DNA of 64,000 bases from Sphingorhabdus sp. Alg231-15 (lineage in GTDB: Bacteria > Pseudomonadota > Alphaproteobacteria > Sphingomonadales > Sphingomonadaceae), in NCBI RefSeq assembly GCF_900149705.1, contig NZ_LT703001.1:744001-808000 (forward strand). The letters run 5' to 3'. Shown piece by piece: positions 53,981 through 62,968 of the stretch. The first letter of the stretch is position 1. The number at the start of each line of letters is the position of its first letter. The notes below the pieces were generated by a model. That model made no database searches. It was not told the DNA's origin and saw only the letters and a list, made by a program, of their open reading frames with translations. The position numbers and the translations under genes are program-made.

Positions 53981-55386
53981 CTGTGTACCGGAGTGTCAGA
54001 CTGTTGTCGTTCCAGATATGCGGCAACCAATTGCTTCATATCGGCATCATGTTTTCGAACATATCCCCTCTGCCATTGCGCGCCATTTTGTTTGACCGCG
54101 GTTCGTTCCACTATGATCCCGAGATATTTATCAATATCTGGATCGGATATTCCCATTTGTCGCAATCCAGATTCTGCCATCGGCAAAAACTCGTCACAAA
54201 TTAACTTGTCTAGTGGGATATCGTCGACATGATCCCAGCGGATTTTGGCGTTCAAACCATATTGGGCAGCTTTGTAAAAATTATCGCGCGCGGTGAAGAA
54301 TTGGGTGCGTTTATGCGGCTGTGTTTCATGGGTTGCAAGATTGGTGACCAGCCCGAAATAAAATGCCGCATTGGCCATTGCATCGGCGATGGTTGGACCC
54401 GCCGACACTGCCCGCTGCTCCATGCGGAAATGCGGCGTGCCGTTATCATCCCAACCAATTAGCGGCCGGTTCCAGCGCCAGATCGTGCCATTTTGCAATC
54501 GCAAATGATCAAGCTTCTCGTCTGCACGACCGCAAATCTGCGGAAGCAGAACCGGATAGCGCTGGCGATTGGCCAGAAACACCTCGCTGAGCGATTCTTC
54601 GATGAAGCGCACACCGAACGTCGCTCGCTCGGCATAATCCCAGTCGCCTACGGACACGGCCTGTTCAAACAGAGGTATCCGAGTTTCATCCCAGAGATCC
54701 TTGCCGAACAGATACGGAGAATTGGCCCCAACGGCAACAAGCGGCGCCGAGGCCAGTTTGGAAGCGTTATAGTAGTTTACGCCCTGATCCGGCGGTATCT
54801 TGAGGTGAATCTGGAATGATGTGGTCGCTGCTTCCAGCATGACATCGTGGTGGATGGTATCGAGTTGGTCCCGGCCTTCAATATTCAGACCAATGGGTTT
54901 GCCATGTCGCATTTTGAAGACCTGTTCATTGACAGCTTTGTACCGTTTTCCCTTCGACATATTTTCAATACAGAGGTCGCTGTCACGCAGTGTCGGCAAT
55001 ATTCCGATATTGACCAAGTTCAGCCCCATAGACTGGGCCACGTCCGATGCCTGCTTCCATTGATCGGCAAGATTATCATGCAGATGGGAAATGGCGCTGC
55101 CATTCAATACCGCCGGGTCTCCGTTTAGTTCGATATTGAACAGCGACAGTTCGCGGACGACCAGATCGCTGTTTATCGCTTCGATAAGCTCTTCGTTTTT
55201 GGCCGCCGGGCGCATATTTTGATCAATGATCCAGGCTTCCAGTTCAAATCCACCCATGGGTGGACCGGCAGATAAAGTCCCTTCACTTTCCCACTTCTCA
55301 ACAAGATCGGTTTCTCGGTGGAGCCGTTCGACAAATGCCTCATAGTCGGCATCACAAAAATTGGTGGTTTCGAGTTCTTGCCCCAT
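53968..55386 (-). CDS. GCS2-family carboxylate-amine ligase (glutamate-cysteine ligase-like)
   Basis: A 472-residue ligase. Family motifs are GGFELEAWIIDQNMRP, NIGILPTLRDSDL, SFQIHLKIPPDQGVNYYNA and the ATP/Mg-binding region around WRWNRPLIGWDDNGTPHFRMEQR. Relatives include plant-type glutamate-cysteine ligases and E. coli YbdK, so it may use a different amino acid. It overlaps the aspartoacylase gene and lies 63 bases after the nitrate-reductase-linked isomerase gene. Confidence 0.85.
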   Translation of the reverse strand: MGQELETTNFCDADYEAFVERLHRETDLVEKWESEGTLSAGPPMGGFELEAWIIDQNMRPAAKNEELIEAINSDLVVRELSLFNIELNGDPAVLNGSAISHLHDNLADQWKQASDVAQSMGLNLVNIGILPTLRDSDLCIENMSKGKRYKAVNEQVFKMRHGKPIGLNIEGRDQLDTIHHDVMLEAATTSFQIHLKIPPDQGVNYYNASKLASAPLVAVGANSPYLFGKDLWDETRIPLFEQAVSVGDWDYAERATFGVRFIEESLSEVFLANRQRYPVLLPQICGRADEKLDHLRLQNGTIWRWNRPLIGWDDNGTPHFRMEQRAVSAGPTIADAMANAAFYFGLVTNLATHETQPHKRTQFFTARDNFYKAAQYGLNAKIRWDHVDDIPLDKLICDEFLPMAESGLRQMGISDPDIDKYLGIIVERTAVKQNGAQWQRGYVRKHDADMKQLVAAYLERQQSDTPVHRWTI

Positions 55387-55449
55387 TCCAGCCCTTTTGG
55401 ATAAAGCTATTTCCTTTAGCTACTCACAGTGATCTCTCTGCGCGATGGC

Positions 55450-56259
55450 TTATTGTACCAGCAACCCTTCGCTTCCCTCAATATCGAATCCCAGTATATC
55501 GGCCTTGCCAACCAATATTTTCATATATTGCGCAACCGCACGCCGCCAGCTGGATTCTTCGAGATAGTCCGCGATCTTAGTTTGCATAGCTTCGAACGGA
55601 AGTGTCTCTCCCGAGATTTTCCTTCCAGCTTTGACGACGTGAACACCAAAGCGGGTCTTTACGGGAACCGGACATATCTGGTTTGGTTCAAGGTTGAATA
55701 GGAATGTTTCAAACTCTTCTACCGTCTGGCCCGGACCAATCTGCCCCAGATTGCCAGCCTGTTTTGCCGATGGACAGGCTGAGAGGGTTTCTGCCAATGC
55801 CGCAAAACGCTCAGGGTGATCCTTTAGCTCTGTAATGGTATCGATGGCGCTCAATTCCGCCTTGGCATAGCGCTTTTGATCATCCTTTGGTGCCGCAAAC
55901 AGAATATGTGAGGCTTCGACTAGGTCGGGGCTACTGAACTGATCGATATGCTGGTCATAGTAACGCCGGCAGGTTTCTTCATCGGCATCGGGCGTTGTCA
56001 CTTCCTGTTCCAGCAATGCTTCGATCCGCGCATCGTCTGGAGCCAATGTGCGGCCCTGCGCATCATCAATGAGCGGCGCTTCGATCGACAGCCGGTCAGC
56101 CTCTTCCAGCAGTAAGGTTTTGATCGCCAGAGCGCGCGCTGCCTCTGACCAGGCCTCGTCGGGATTGTCCGATGGATGGTTTTGCGCTTCCGCTGCGATT
56201 GCCTCGGGCGCAATTTCCGTTCCATTAACGGAGAATATGGGGGCTTGTGCTGATTCCAT
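55450..56259 (-). CDS. PpiC-type peptidyl-prolyl cis-trans isomerase (nitrate reductase operon)
   Basis: A 269-residue parvulin/NifM-like isomerase without a signal peptide. The parvulin domain reads VEASHILFAAPK, GNLGQIGPGQTVEEFE, PVKTRFGVHVVKAGRKI. Its start overlaps the narI stop by one base (TAATG), so it is in the nar operon. By family it may assist nitrate reductase folding or cofactor insertion, as such genes commonly follow narI. Confidence 0.9.
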   Translation of the reverse strand: MESAQAPIFSVNGTEIAPEAIAAEAQNHPSDNPDEAWSEAARALAIKTLLLEEADRLSIEAPLIDDAQGRTLAPDDARIEALLEQEVTTPDADEETCRRYYDQHIDQFSSPDLVEASHILFAAPKDDQKRYAKAELSAIDTITELKDHPERFAALAETLSACPSAKQAGNLGQIGPGQTVEEFETFLFNLEPNQICPVPVKTRFGVHVVKAGRKISGETLPFEAMQTKIADYLEESSWRRAVAQYMKILVGKADILGFDIEGSEGLLVQ

Positions 56260-56954
56260 TACAGAGCTGCCTTTTTGCTACGGACAATTTGATAACCGGA
56301 ACGCCAGATGTAACGAACTGGGGCGGATAGCATGTGTACCAGCCGGGTGAAGGGGAAGATAAGGAATATGGTCAGCCCCAGGAACAAATGGGCTTTGAAT
56401 ATCGGATGGGCATCCAGAACATAGGACGACGCGTCACCCTGAAAGGTGAATATTCCTTGTGCCCAGCTCATGAACTTGACCATTTCATGGCCATCCAGAT
56501 GATCGAGCGAAACGAAGATCGTCCCAATGCCGAGCACCAGTTGCAGCCAGAGCAGGAACAGGATCATGATATCGGAAAAGCTGGATGACCGCCTGATACG
56601 AGCGTCGAACAGTCGGCGGTGGAGCAGCAGGCTCGCACCGAAAAAAGCCAACACACCGGCAACGCCGCCGACCACAATCGCCATTACCTGCTTGGCGCCG
56701 TGGCTGATACCCAGCGCATCAAACAGTGCAATGGGCGTGAGCAGGCCGCCCAGATGACCGAAGAAAATCACCAACACGCCAAGATGAAAGGATAGTGATC
56801 CAATCATCAATTGCTTGCGTCGCAAGAGCTGGCTCGATCCGGACCGCCAACTATAGGGCTCGCGATCATAACGGATGATCGATCCAATCGCCAATACCGC
56901 CAGCGCGATATAGGGATAGATGCCGAAAATGAGATGGTTCAAAAATTCAGCCAT
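56259..56954 (-). CDS. narI: Respiratory nitrate reductase gamma subunit
   Basis: Membrane anchor that binds two hemes b and passes quinol electrons to NarH. The 231-residue product starts MAEFLNHLIFGIYPY. Heme-ligand His lie in SFHLGVLVIFFGH and in HPIFKAHLFLGLTIFLIFPFTRLVH. The ATG at 56954 overlaps narJ by eight bases; a longer frame upstream overlaps narJ more and is not used. About five membrane helices. Confidence 0.95.
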   Translation of the reverse strand: MAEFLNHLIFGIYPYIALAVLAIGSIIRYDREPYSWRSGSSQLLRRKQLMIGSLSFHLGVLVIFFGHLGGLLTPIALFDALGISHGAKQVMAIVVGGVAGVLAFFGASLLLHRRLFDARIRRSSSFSDIMILFLLWLQLVLGIGTIFVSLDHLDGHEMVKFMSWAQGIFTFQGDASSYVLDAHPIFKAHLFLGLTIFLIFPFTRLVHMLSAPVRYIWRSGYQIVRSKKAAL

Positions 56955-57663
56955 TGTTCGCGCCTCCATTTGGTTTTGCACCGCCCGATATTTCAGCCTG
57001 CAAATTGTCGAGCATATTGGCGACCTTGGGACAGCCCTCTTCAGGAGAGCCCGGACCAAATGTTACCTGTTCAGCTTCCCATGCTTCGTCGAGCGCATCC
57101 AGATCCTCCGGGTCATCATCCGGCTCCTTGCGCAAAGCCTCCATGACTTCGGTATCCGCCGGTCCCGCTAACTGGCCAAGCGCTCCGAAGACCGCAGCAT
57201 AGCTGCTGTCACGCTTGGCCAGCCTCTCCCCTATCGCGGCGATCACATGAGCAGGCTCGCCCAGCAATTGCAGCGCCTCCCCGCAAGGCAGGGTCGAGAG
57301 AAATTCGAGGAACAGTGGCAGAAAATCAGGCAGTTCGGTGGAATCGATGACCAGCCCGTTTTCTTCGTACATCGCTTTGAGATCGACCATTGCTTGCCCA
57401 CGGTCCCGACTCTCGCCGTGGACATGTTCGAACAAGTGCAAAGACAGCGAACGCGTGCGATCAAACAGCAACACATAACGTTCCTGCAGGTCGAGCAAAT
57501 CCCGTTCCTGATATTCGGTAATCAATGGTTTCAAGCGCTTAATAAAGGCCGCAGGAACGAGGGATTCCTCCTTCAACGGCGGCAGGAAATCAGCCACAGC
57601 CTCCTGAATTTCAACCGTAGGATATGTCAGTAGTGCGGCAAGGATTTTGAAAGTCTTGGTCAT
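56947..57663 (-). CDS. narJ: Nitrate reductase assembly chaperone NarJ
   Basis: Cytoplasmic chaperone that holds apo-NarGH and assists molybdenum-cofactor insertion. The 238-residue product begins MTKTFKILAALLTYPTVE, as is typical, so ATG 57663 (overlapping narH by four bases) is used, not the longer frame. The helical NarJ signature LFDRTRSLSLHLFEHVHGESRDRG is near residues 78-101. The C-terminus is Gly/Asn-rich. Confidence 0.95.
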   Translation of the reverse strand: MTKTFKILAALLTYPTVEIQEAVADFLPPLKEESLVPAAFIKRLKPLITEYQERDLLDLQERYVLLFDRTRSLSLHLFEHVHGESRDRGQAMVDLKAMYEENGLVIDSTELPDFLPLFLEFLSTLPCGEALQLLGEPAHVIAAIGERLAKRDSSYAAVFGALGQLAGPADTEVMEALRKEPDDDPEDLDALDEAWEAEQVTFGPGSPEEGCPKVANMLDNLQAEISGGAKPNGGANNG

Positions 57664-59204
57664 CTTGTGTCTCCTCCGGCAAAAACATCCGAGGGCGTCT
57701 GGATTTTCTTGCGCTTGGGCGTGCCGAACAGGTTTGTTTCCGTGGAACCGCCGGAACAGCCATTGCCGAAGGAGAAGCCGCAAGCGCCGCGTTCGTCAAA
57801 GGCATCTTCTACCGTCTCGCGGTGGCTGGTTGGAATGACGAAACGATCCTCGTAATTGGCTATGGCCATGACGTGATACATTTCGTCGATTTGTGCCGGT
57901 GTCATGCCAACCCGCTCGGCAACATCACTTGCGATCACGCCGTCAATCGTCTTGGCGCGCATATAGCTGCGCATCGCCAGCATCCGCTCCAGGCAAAGCG
58001 CTACCGGTTCTTCCTCGCCCGCCGTCAGCAGATTAGCGAGATAGCGCAGCGGGATACGCAGGGATCGGACATCAGGCATATCGTCATTGACCGCGATCTT
58101 GCCCGCTTCGGCCGCCGATTTGATCGGCGACAGCGGCGGCACATACCAGACCATTGGCAAGGTGCGATATTCGGGGTGCAACGGAAAGGCGACTTTCCAT
58201 TCCATCGCCATTTTATAGACCGGCGACTTGCGCGCAGATTCAAGCCATGCTTCCGGGACACCGTCCTTGCGCGCCTGTTCAATCACTTGGGGATCATTGG
58301 GGTCGAGGAAAATATCAAGCTGCGCCTGATAGAGATCCTGCTCGTCTTCGGCCGATGCCGCTTCTTCAATGCGATCTGCATCATAGAGCATCACACCGAG
58401 ATATCGGACGCGTCCCACACAGGTTTCCGAACAGACCGTTGGCTGCCCCACTTCGATGCGGGGGTAACAGAAAGTGCATTTTTCGGATTTACCGCTGTTC
58501 CAGTTATAATAGATTTTCTTGTACGGACAGCCGGACACACACATGCGCCAGCCGCGGCATTTCTCCTGATCGATAAGGACAATGCCATCTTCCTCGCGTT
58601 TGTAGATGGAACCGGATGGGCAAGCCGCCACGCAGGTCGGATTGAGGCAATGCTCGCAAAGACGCGGTAGATACATCATGAAGGTATTTTCAAATTCGCC
58701 GTAAATCTCTTTCTCGACGCCTTCGAAATTATAATCCTCAGAGCGTTTGGAAAATTCCCCACCAAGAATTTCTTCCCAATTTGGTCCCCAATTGATTTTC
58801 TCCATCCGCTCACCTGACACTAGCGAACGTGGGCGGGCCGTCGGCATGGCTTTCATTTCCGGTGCATTTTGGAGATGCTCGTAATCGAAGGTAAATGGCT
58901 CATAATAATCGTCAATTTCCGGCATGTCCGGATTGGCAAAAATCTTCGCCAGCAGCCGCCATTTACCACCCATTTTGGGGCGTATCCGACCGTTGCGCTG
59001 TCGCTCCCAGCCGCCATTCCACTGTTTCTGGTTTTCCCAATCCTTGGGATAGCCGATACCGGGCTTGGTCTCGACATTATTGAACCAGACATATTCCATG
59101 CCTTCCCGGCTGGTCCAAACATTCTTGCAGGTGACCGAGCAAGTGTGACAGCCGATACATTTATCAAGGTTCAGGACCTTGCCTATTTGTGCACGTACCT
59201 TCAT
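57660..59204 (-). CDS. narH: Respiratory nitrate reductase beta subunit
   Basis: Iron-sulfur electron-transfer subunit. The 514-residue product has cysteine clusters CIGCHTCSVTCKNVW (16-30), CEHCLNPTCVAACPSG, CRGWRMCVSGCPYKKIY and CTFCYPRIE, matching four iron-sulfur centres, one being the 3Fe-4S type with Trp in the second motif. Length and motifs match E. coli NarH. ATGA overlap with narG. Confidence 0.96.
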   Translation of the reverse strand: MKVRAQIGKVLNLDKCIGCHTCSVTCKNVWTSREGMEYVWFNNVETKPGIGYPKDWENQKQWNGGWERQRNGRIRPKMGGKWRLLAKIFANPDMPEIDDYYEPFTFDYEHLQNAPEMKAMPTARPRSLVSGERMEKINWGPNWEEILGGEFSKRSEDYNFEGVEKEIYGEFENTFMMYLPRLCEHCLNPTCVAACPSGSIYKREEDGIVLIDQEKCRGWRMCVSGCPYKKIYYNWNSGKSEKCTFCYPRIEVGQPTVCSETCVGRVRYLGVMLYDADRIEEAASAEDEQDLYQAQLDIFLDPNDPQVIEQARKDGVPEAWLESARKSPVYKMAMEWKVAFPLHPEYRTLPMVWYVPPLSPIKSAAEAGKIAVNDDMPDVRSLRIPLRYLANLLTAGEEEPVALCLERMLAMRSYMRAKTIDGVIASDVAERVGMTPAQIDEMYHVMAIANYEDRFVIPTSHRETVEDAFDERGACGFSFGNGCSGGSTETNLFGTPKRKKIQTPSDVFAGGDTR

Positions 59205-62200
59205 TCCGCCGCCTCCATTGTATCAGGGGTTAGCCGGTCTTTTTCTCCATCCAGCCAGTCAACATCGGTCATCTTTCGGACAATCACGAACTCATCTCGG
59301 TTTGAACCGACCGTGCCGTAATAGTTGAAGCCATAGCTTTGCTGGGCATAACCACCGATCATGTGCGTCGGCTTGAGAACCGCCCGCGTCACGCTGTTAT
59401 GGATGCCGCCGCGCTGGCCGGTAATCTCGGACCCCGGCACATTCACGATTTTTTCCTGCGCGTGATACATGAAGAGAGTTCCCTCTTTCATCCGCTGCGA
59501 CACAACGACACGGGCACAAAGAGCACCATTACTGTTAAAAGCCTCAACCCAGTCATTGTCGACTAACCCGGCTTTTTCAGCGTCCACTTCTGACATCCAG
59601 ACAATAGGCCCGCCACGCGATAGCGTCAGCATCAGCAGATTGTCGGTATAGGTCGAGTGGATGCCCCATTTCTGGTGCGGCGTGATAAAGTTGAGCACGA
59701 CATGCTTTTGGCCCTCCGCCCGGTCGAGCATCGGCTGTACCGCCTTGGTATCAATCGGTGGACGATAGACGCAAAAGCCTTCGCCAAAAGCGCGCATCCA
59801 CAGGTGATCCTGATAAAGCTGCTGCCGTCCGGTCAGCGTGCGCCACGGGATCAGTTCGTGGACATTGGTATAGCCGGCATTATAGCAAACCTTCTCGCTC
59901 TCTATGCCAGACCAAGTCGGCGAAGAGATGATCTTGCGCGGCTGCGCCACCACATCACGGTAGCGGATTTTCTCATCCTCTTTCGGGAGCGCCAGATGCT
60001 GGTGATCGCGCCCGGTAAATTCTTCCAGTGCTTCCCATGCCTTGACTGCAACCTCGCCATTGGTTTCCGGTGCAAGCATCAATATGACCTCGGTCGCGTC
60101 AATATCGGACTCGATCTTGGCCATGCCCTTGGTTGGACCTTCTTCCGTCACAACACCATTGAGGTCTCTCAGATGTTGAACCTCATGCGCTGTTTGCCAG
60201 GCAATGCCCTTGCCGCCATTGCCAACCTTGTCCATCAGCGGTCCAAGCGCAGTGAAACGCTTGTAGAGATTGGGATAGTCCCGTTTGATCACTGTGACTT
60301 GCGGCATCGTCTTGCCAGGAATGGGGTCAACCTCGCCTTTGATCCAATCCTTCACATCCATCGGCTGGGCAATCTCTCCCGGCGTGTCGTGGAGGATTGG
60401 TGTCATCACCACATCCTCTTCCTCTCCCAATACTTCGGGTGCAATTTCGGAGAATTTCTTGGCAATCGCTTTGTAAATTTCCCAGTCGGACTTGGACTCC
60501 CAGACCGGATCCACCGCCGCTGACAGCGGGTGAATGAACGGGTGCATGTCCGAGGTGTTGAGGTCATTTTTCTCATACCAGGTCGCAGTTGGCAGCACGA
60601 TGTCGGAATAGACGCAGGTTGTGGACATGCGGAAATCCAATGTCACGACCAGATCGAGTTTGCCCTTGGGCGCATCGTTATGCCATTTGACATCCTCGGG
60701 TTTCTCATGCCCCATTTCGCCAAGGTCTTTGCCCTGCACGCCATGTTCAGTACCAAGCAGATGCTTGAGCATATATTCATGGCCCTTGCCGGAAGAACCA
60801 AGCAGGTTGGAGCGCCAGACAAACAGATTGCGCGGCCAGTTGGCTGGATCGTCGGGATCCTGGCAGCTCATTTCCAGTTCGCCCGATATCAGGGCATCGA
60901 CGACATAATCCTTGGGCTCTTTACCCGCGGCCCGCGCTGCTTTGGCGACTTCCAGAGGATTGGTTTTGAGCTGCGGTGCCGACGGCAGCCAACCCATCCG
61001 TTCGGCGCGGACATTAAAGTCGATTAGCGAACCGCTCATCTCGTCTTCCGGCGCCGTGGGCGAGAGAATTTCGTCAACGCCCAATGTCTCGTAACGCCAC
61101 TGGTCGCTATGCGCGTAAAAGAAGCTGGTTGAATTCTGGTGCCGTGGCGGCCGTGCCCAATCGAGCGCGAAGGCAAGCGGTTGCCAGCCGGTTTGCGGTC
61201 GCAATTTTTCCTGCCCCACATAATGCGACCAACCGCCACCGGATTGCCCGATACAGCCGCACATGACCAGGAGATTGATAATCCCCCGATAGTTCATGTC
61301 CATATGATACCAGTGGTTGAGACCAGCGCCGAGAATGACCATCGACTTGCCGCGGGTCTTTTCCGCATTGGTTGCAAATTCACGGGCGACGGTGATGATA
61401 TTGTCTGCCGGGACACCGGTAATTTCTTCGGCCCAGGCAGGAGTATAAGGCTCGTTCTCGGAGAAATCTTTCGCGATATTCTCTCCGCCCAGTCCGCGAT
61501 CCAGCCCGTAATTGGCCATGAACAGATCATAGACAGAGGCTACCAATGTATCGCCTTCAACTAATTCGACACGCTTTACCGGAATGCGCCGGATCAGCTT
61601 GTCGGGATGATCGGTCCCCTTAAAATAATCATGATCACGGTTGCCGAAATAGGGGAAGGCTACATCAACAACCGTGTCATGATCACCCTCGAGAATATTG
61701 GTGAGCTTCAGCTTGGTCTCCTTGCCGCCGCTTTCCTTCTCCTCAAGATTCCATTTGCCTTTTTCGCTCCAGCGCGAACCGACAGTGCCGTTGGGCACAA
61801 CAATTTTTCCGCTCAGTTCGTCATGGGCAACGGTTTTCCACTCGGCATTTTCTGTCTCGCCCAGCGCATCCTTGAACTCCGACGCACGCAGCAAACGCTC
61901 GGGAATGAAATGACCATCCTTTTCAACCAACCGGACCAGCATCGGCATGTCGGAATATCTGCGGGCATATTCCTCAAAATATTCGGCCTGTCGGTCGAGA
62001 TGATATTCGCGCAATATGACATGCCCCATAGCCATTGCCAGAGCGGCATCAGTGCCCTGTTTCGGGTGCAGCCATATATCGGAAAATTTTGCCGCTTCCG
62101 AATAGTCGGGTGAAACGACAACCGATTTTGTGCCCTTGTAACGTGCTTCCGTATAGAAATGCGCGTCTGGCGTGCGCGTCTGTGGAACGTTCGAGCCCCA

Positions 62201-62953
62201 GAGCATCAGGAAGCCGCTATTATACCAGTCAGCGCTTTCCGGCACATCAGTCTGTTCACCCCAGGTCATGGGAGAGGCGGGAGGCAGATCACAATACCAA
62301 TCGTAAAAGGACATGCATGTGCCGCCGAGCAGCGACATGTAGCGCGAACCGGCCGCATAGGAGACCATCGACATAGCCGGGATCGGTGAGAAGCCAATCA
62401 CCCGATCCGGGCCATATTTCTTGGCGGTATAAGCATTGGCCGCCGCGATGATTTCCGTTACCTCATCCCATTTGGCTCGGATGAAGCCGCCATGGCCGCG
62501 AATTTTGGTATAACTGTTGCGTTTCGCCTTATCCTGCACAATGGAAGCCCAGGCCGCCACCGGTTCCATTGTTTTGCGTGCTTCGCGCCACAGTCGCATC
62601 AGGCGCGAGCGGATCAGCGGATATTTCACCCGGTTAGCAGAGTAGATATACCAGCTATAGCTTGCACCCCGCGAACAGCCACGCGGTTCATGGTTTGGAA
62701 GGTCAGGACGGGTACGCGGATAATCCGTCTGCTGCGTCTCCCAGGTTACGATCCCGCCTTTCACATAGACTTTCCACGAACAGCTACCGGTGCAGTTGAC
62801 GCCATGAGTGGAGCGGACAATTTTGTCATGCTGCCACCGCTTGCGATAGCCATCTTCCCAGCGTCGGTCCTCACTGGTGGTGACACCATGACCATTGGCA
62901 TAGGTCGCTTTGGTTTTGCTGAAAAAATTCAATCGGTCGAGAAGATGGCTCAT
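59201..62953 (-). CDS. narG: Respiratory nitrate reductase alpha subunit
   Basis: Catalytic molybdopterin subunit reducing nitrate to nitrite on the cytoplasmic side. 1250 residues. The 4Fe-4S ligands are His50 and Cys54, Cys58 in HGVNCTGSCSW plus Cys near 93, and the Mo-ligand Asp is in YDWYCDLPPASP near residue 223. The full gene is intact, with no twin-arginine signal needed for membrane-facing NarG. It follows narK after 15 bases. Confidence 0.97.
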   Translation of the reverse strand: MSHLLDRLNFFSKTKATYANGHGVTTSEDRRWEDGYRKRWQHDKIVRSTHGVNCTGSCSWKVYVKGGIVTWETQQTDYPRTRPDLPNHEPRGCSRGASYSWYIYSANRVKYPLIRSRLMRLWREARKTMEPVAAWASIVQDKAKRNSYTKIRGHGGFIRAKWDEVTEIIAAANAYTAKKYGPDRVIGFSPIPAMSMVSYAAGSRYMSLLGGTCMSFYDWYCDLPPASPMTWGEQTDVPESADWYNSGFLMLWGSNVPQTRTPDAHFYTEARYKGTKSVVVSPDYSEAAKFSDIWLHPKQGTDAALAMAMGHVILREYHLDRQAEYFEEYARRYSDMPMLVRLVEKDGHFIPERLLRASEFKDALGETENAEWKTVAHDELSGKIVVPNGTVGSRWSEKGKWNLEEKESGGKETKLKLTNILEGDHDTVVDVAFPYFGNRDHDYFKGTDHPDKLIRRIPVKRVELVEGDTLVASVYDLFMANYGLDRGLGGENIAKDFSENEPYTPAWAEEITGVPADNIITVAREFATNAEKTRGKSMVILGAGLNHWYHMDMNYRGIINLLVMCGCIGQSGGGWSHYVGQEKLRPQTGWQPLAFALDWARPPRHQNSTSFFYAHSDQWRYETLGVDEILSPTAPEDEMSGSLIDFNVRAERMGWLPSAPQLKTNPLEVAKAARAAGKEPKDYVVDALISGELEMSCQDPDDPANWPRNLFVWRSNLLGSSGKGHEYMLKHLLGTEHGVQGKDLGEMGHEKPEDVKWHNDAPKGKLDLVVTLDFRMSTTCVYSDIVLPTATWYEKNDLNTSDMHPFIHPLSAAVDPVWESKSDWEIYKAIAKKFSEIAPEVLGEEEDVVMTPILHDTPGEIAQPMDVKDWIKGEVDPIPGKTMPQVTVIKRDYPNLYKRFTALGPLMDKVGNGGKGIAWQTAHEVQHLRDLNGVVTEEGPTKGMAKIESDIDATEVILMLAPETNGEVAVKAWEALEEFTGRDHQHLALPKEDEKIRYRDVVAQPRKIISSPTWSGIESEKVCYNAGYTNVHELIPWRTLTGRQQLYQDHLWMRAFGEGFCVYRPPIDTKAVQPMLDRAEGQKHVVLNFITPHQKWGIHSTYTDNLLMLTLSRGGPIVWMSEVDAEKAGLVDNDWVEAFNSNGALCARVVVSQRMKEGTLFMYHAQEKIVNVPGSEITGQRGGIHNSVTRAVLKPTHMIGGYAQQSYGFNYYGTVGSNRDEFVIVRKMTDVDWLDGEKDRLTPDTMEAAE

Positions 62954-62968
62954 TGTTCGAATCCTCGT

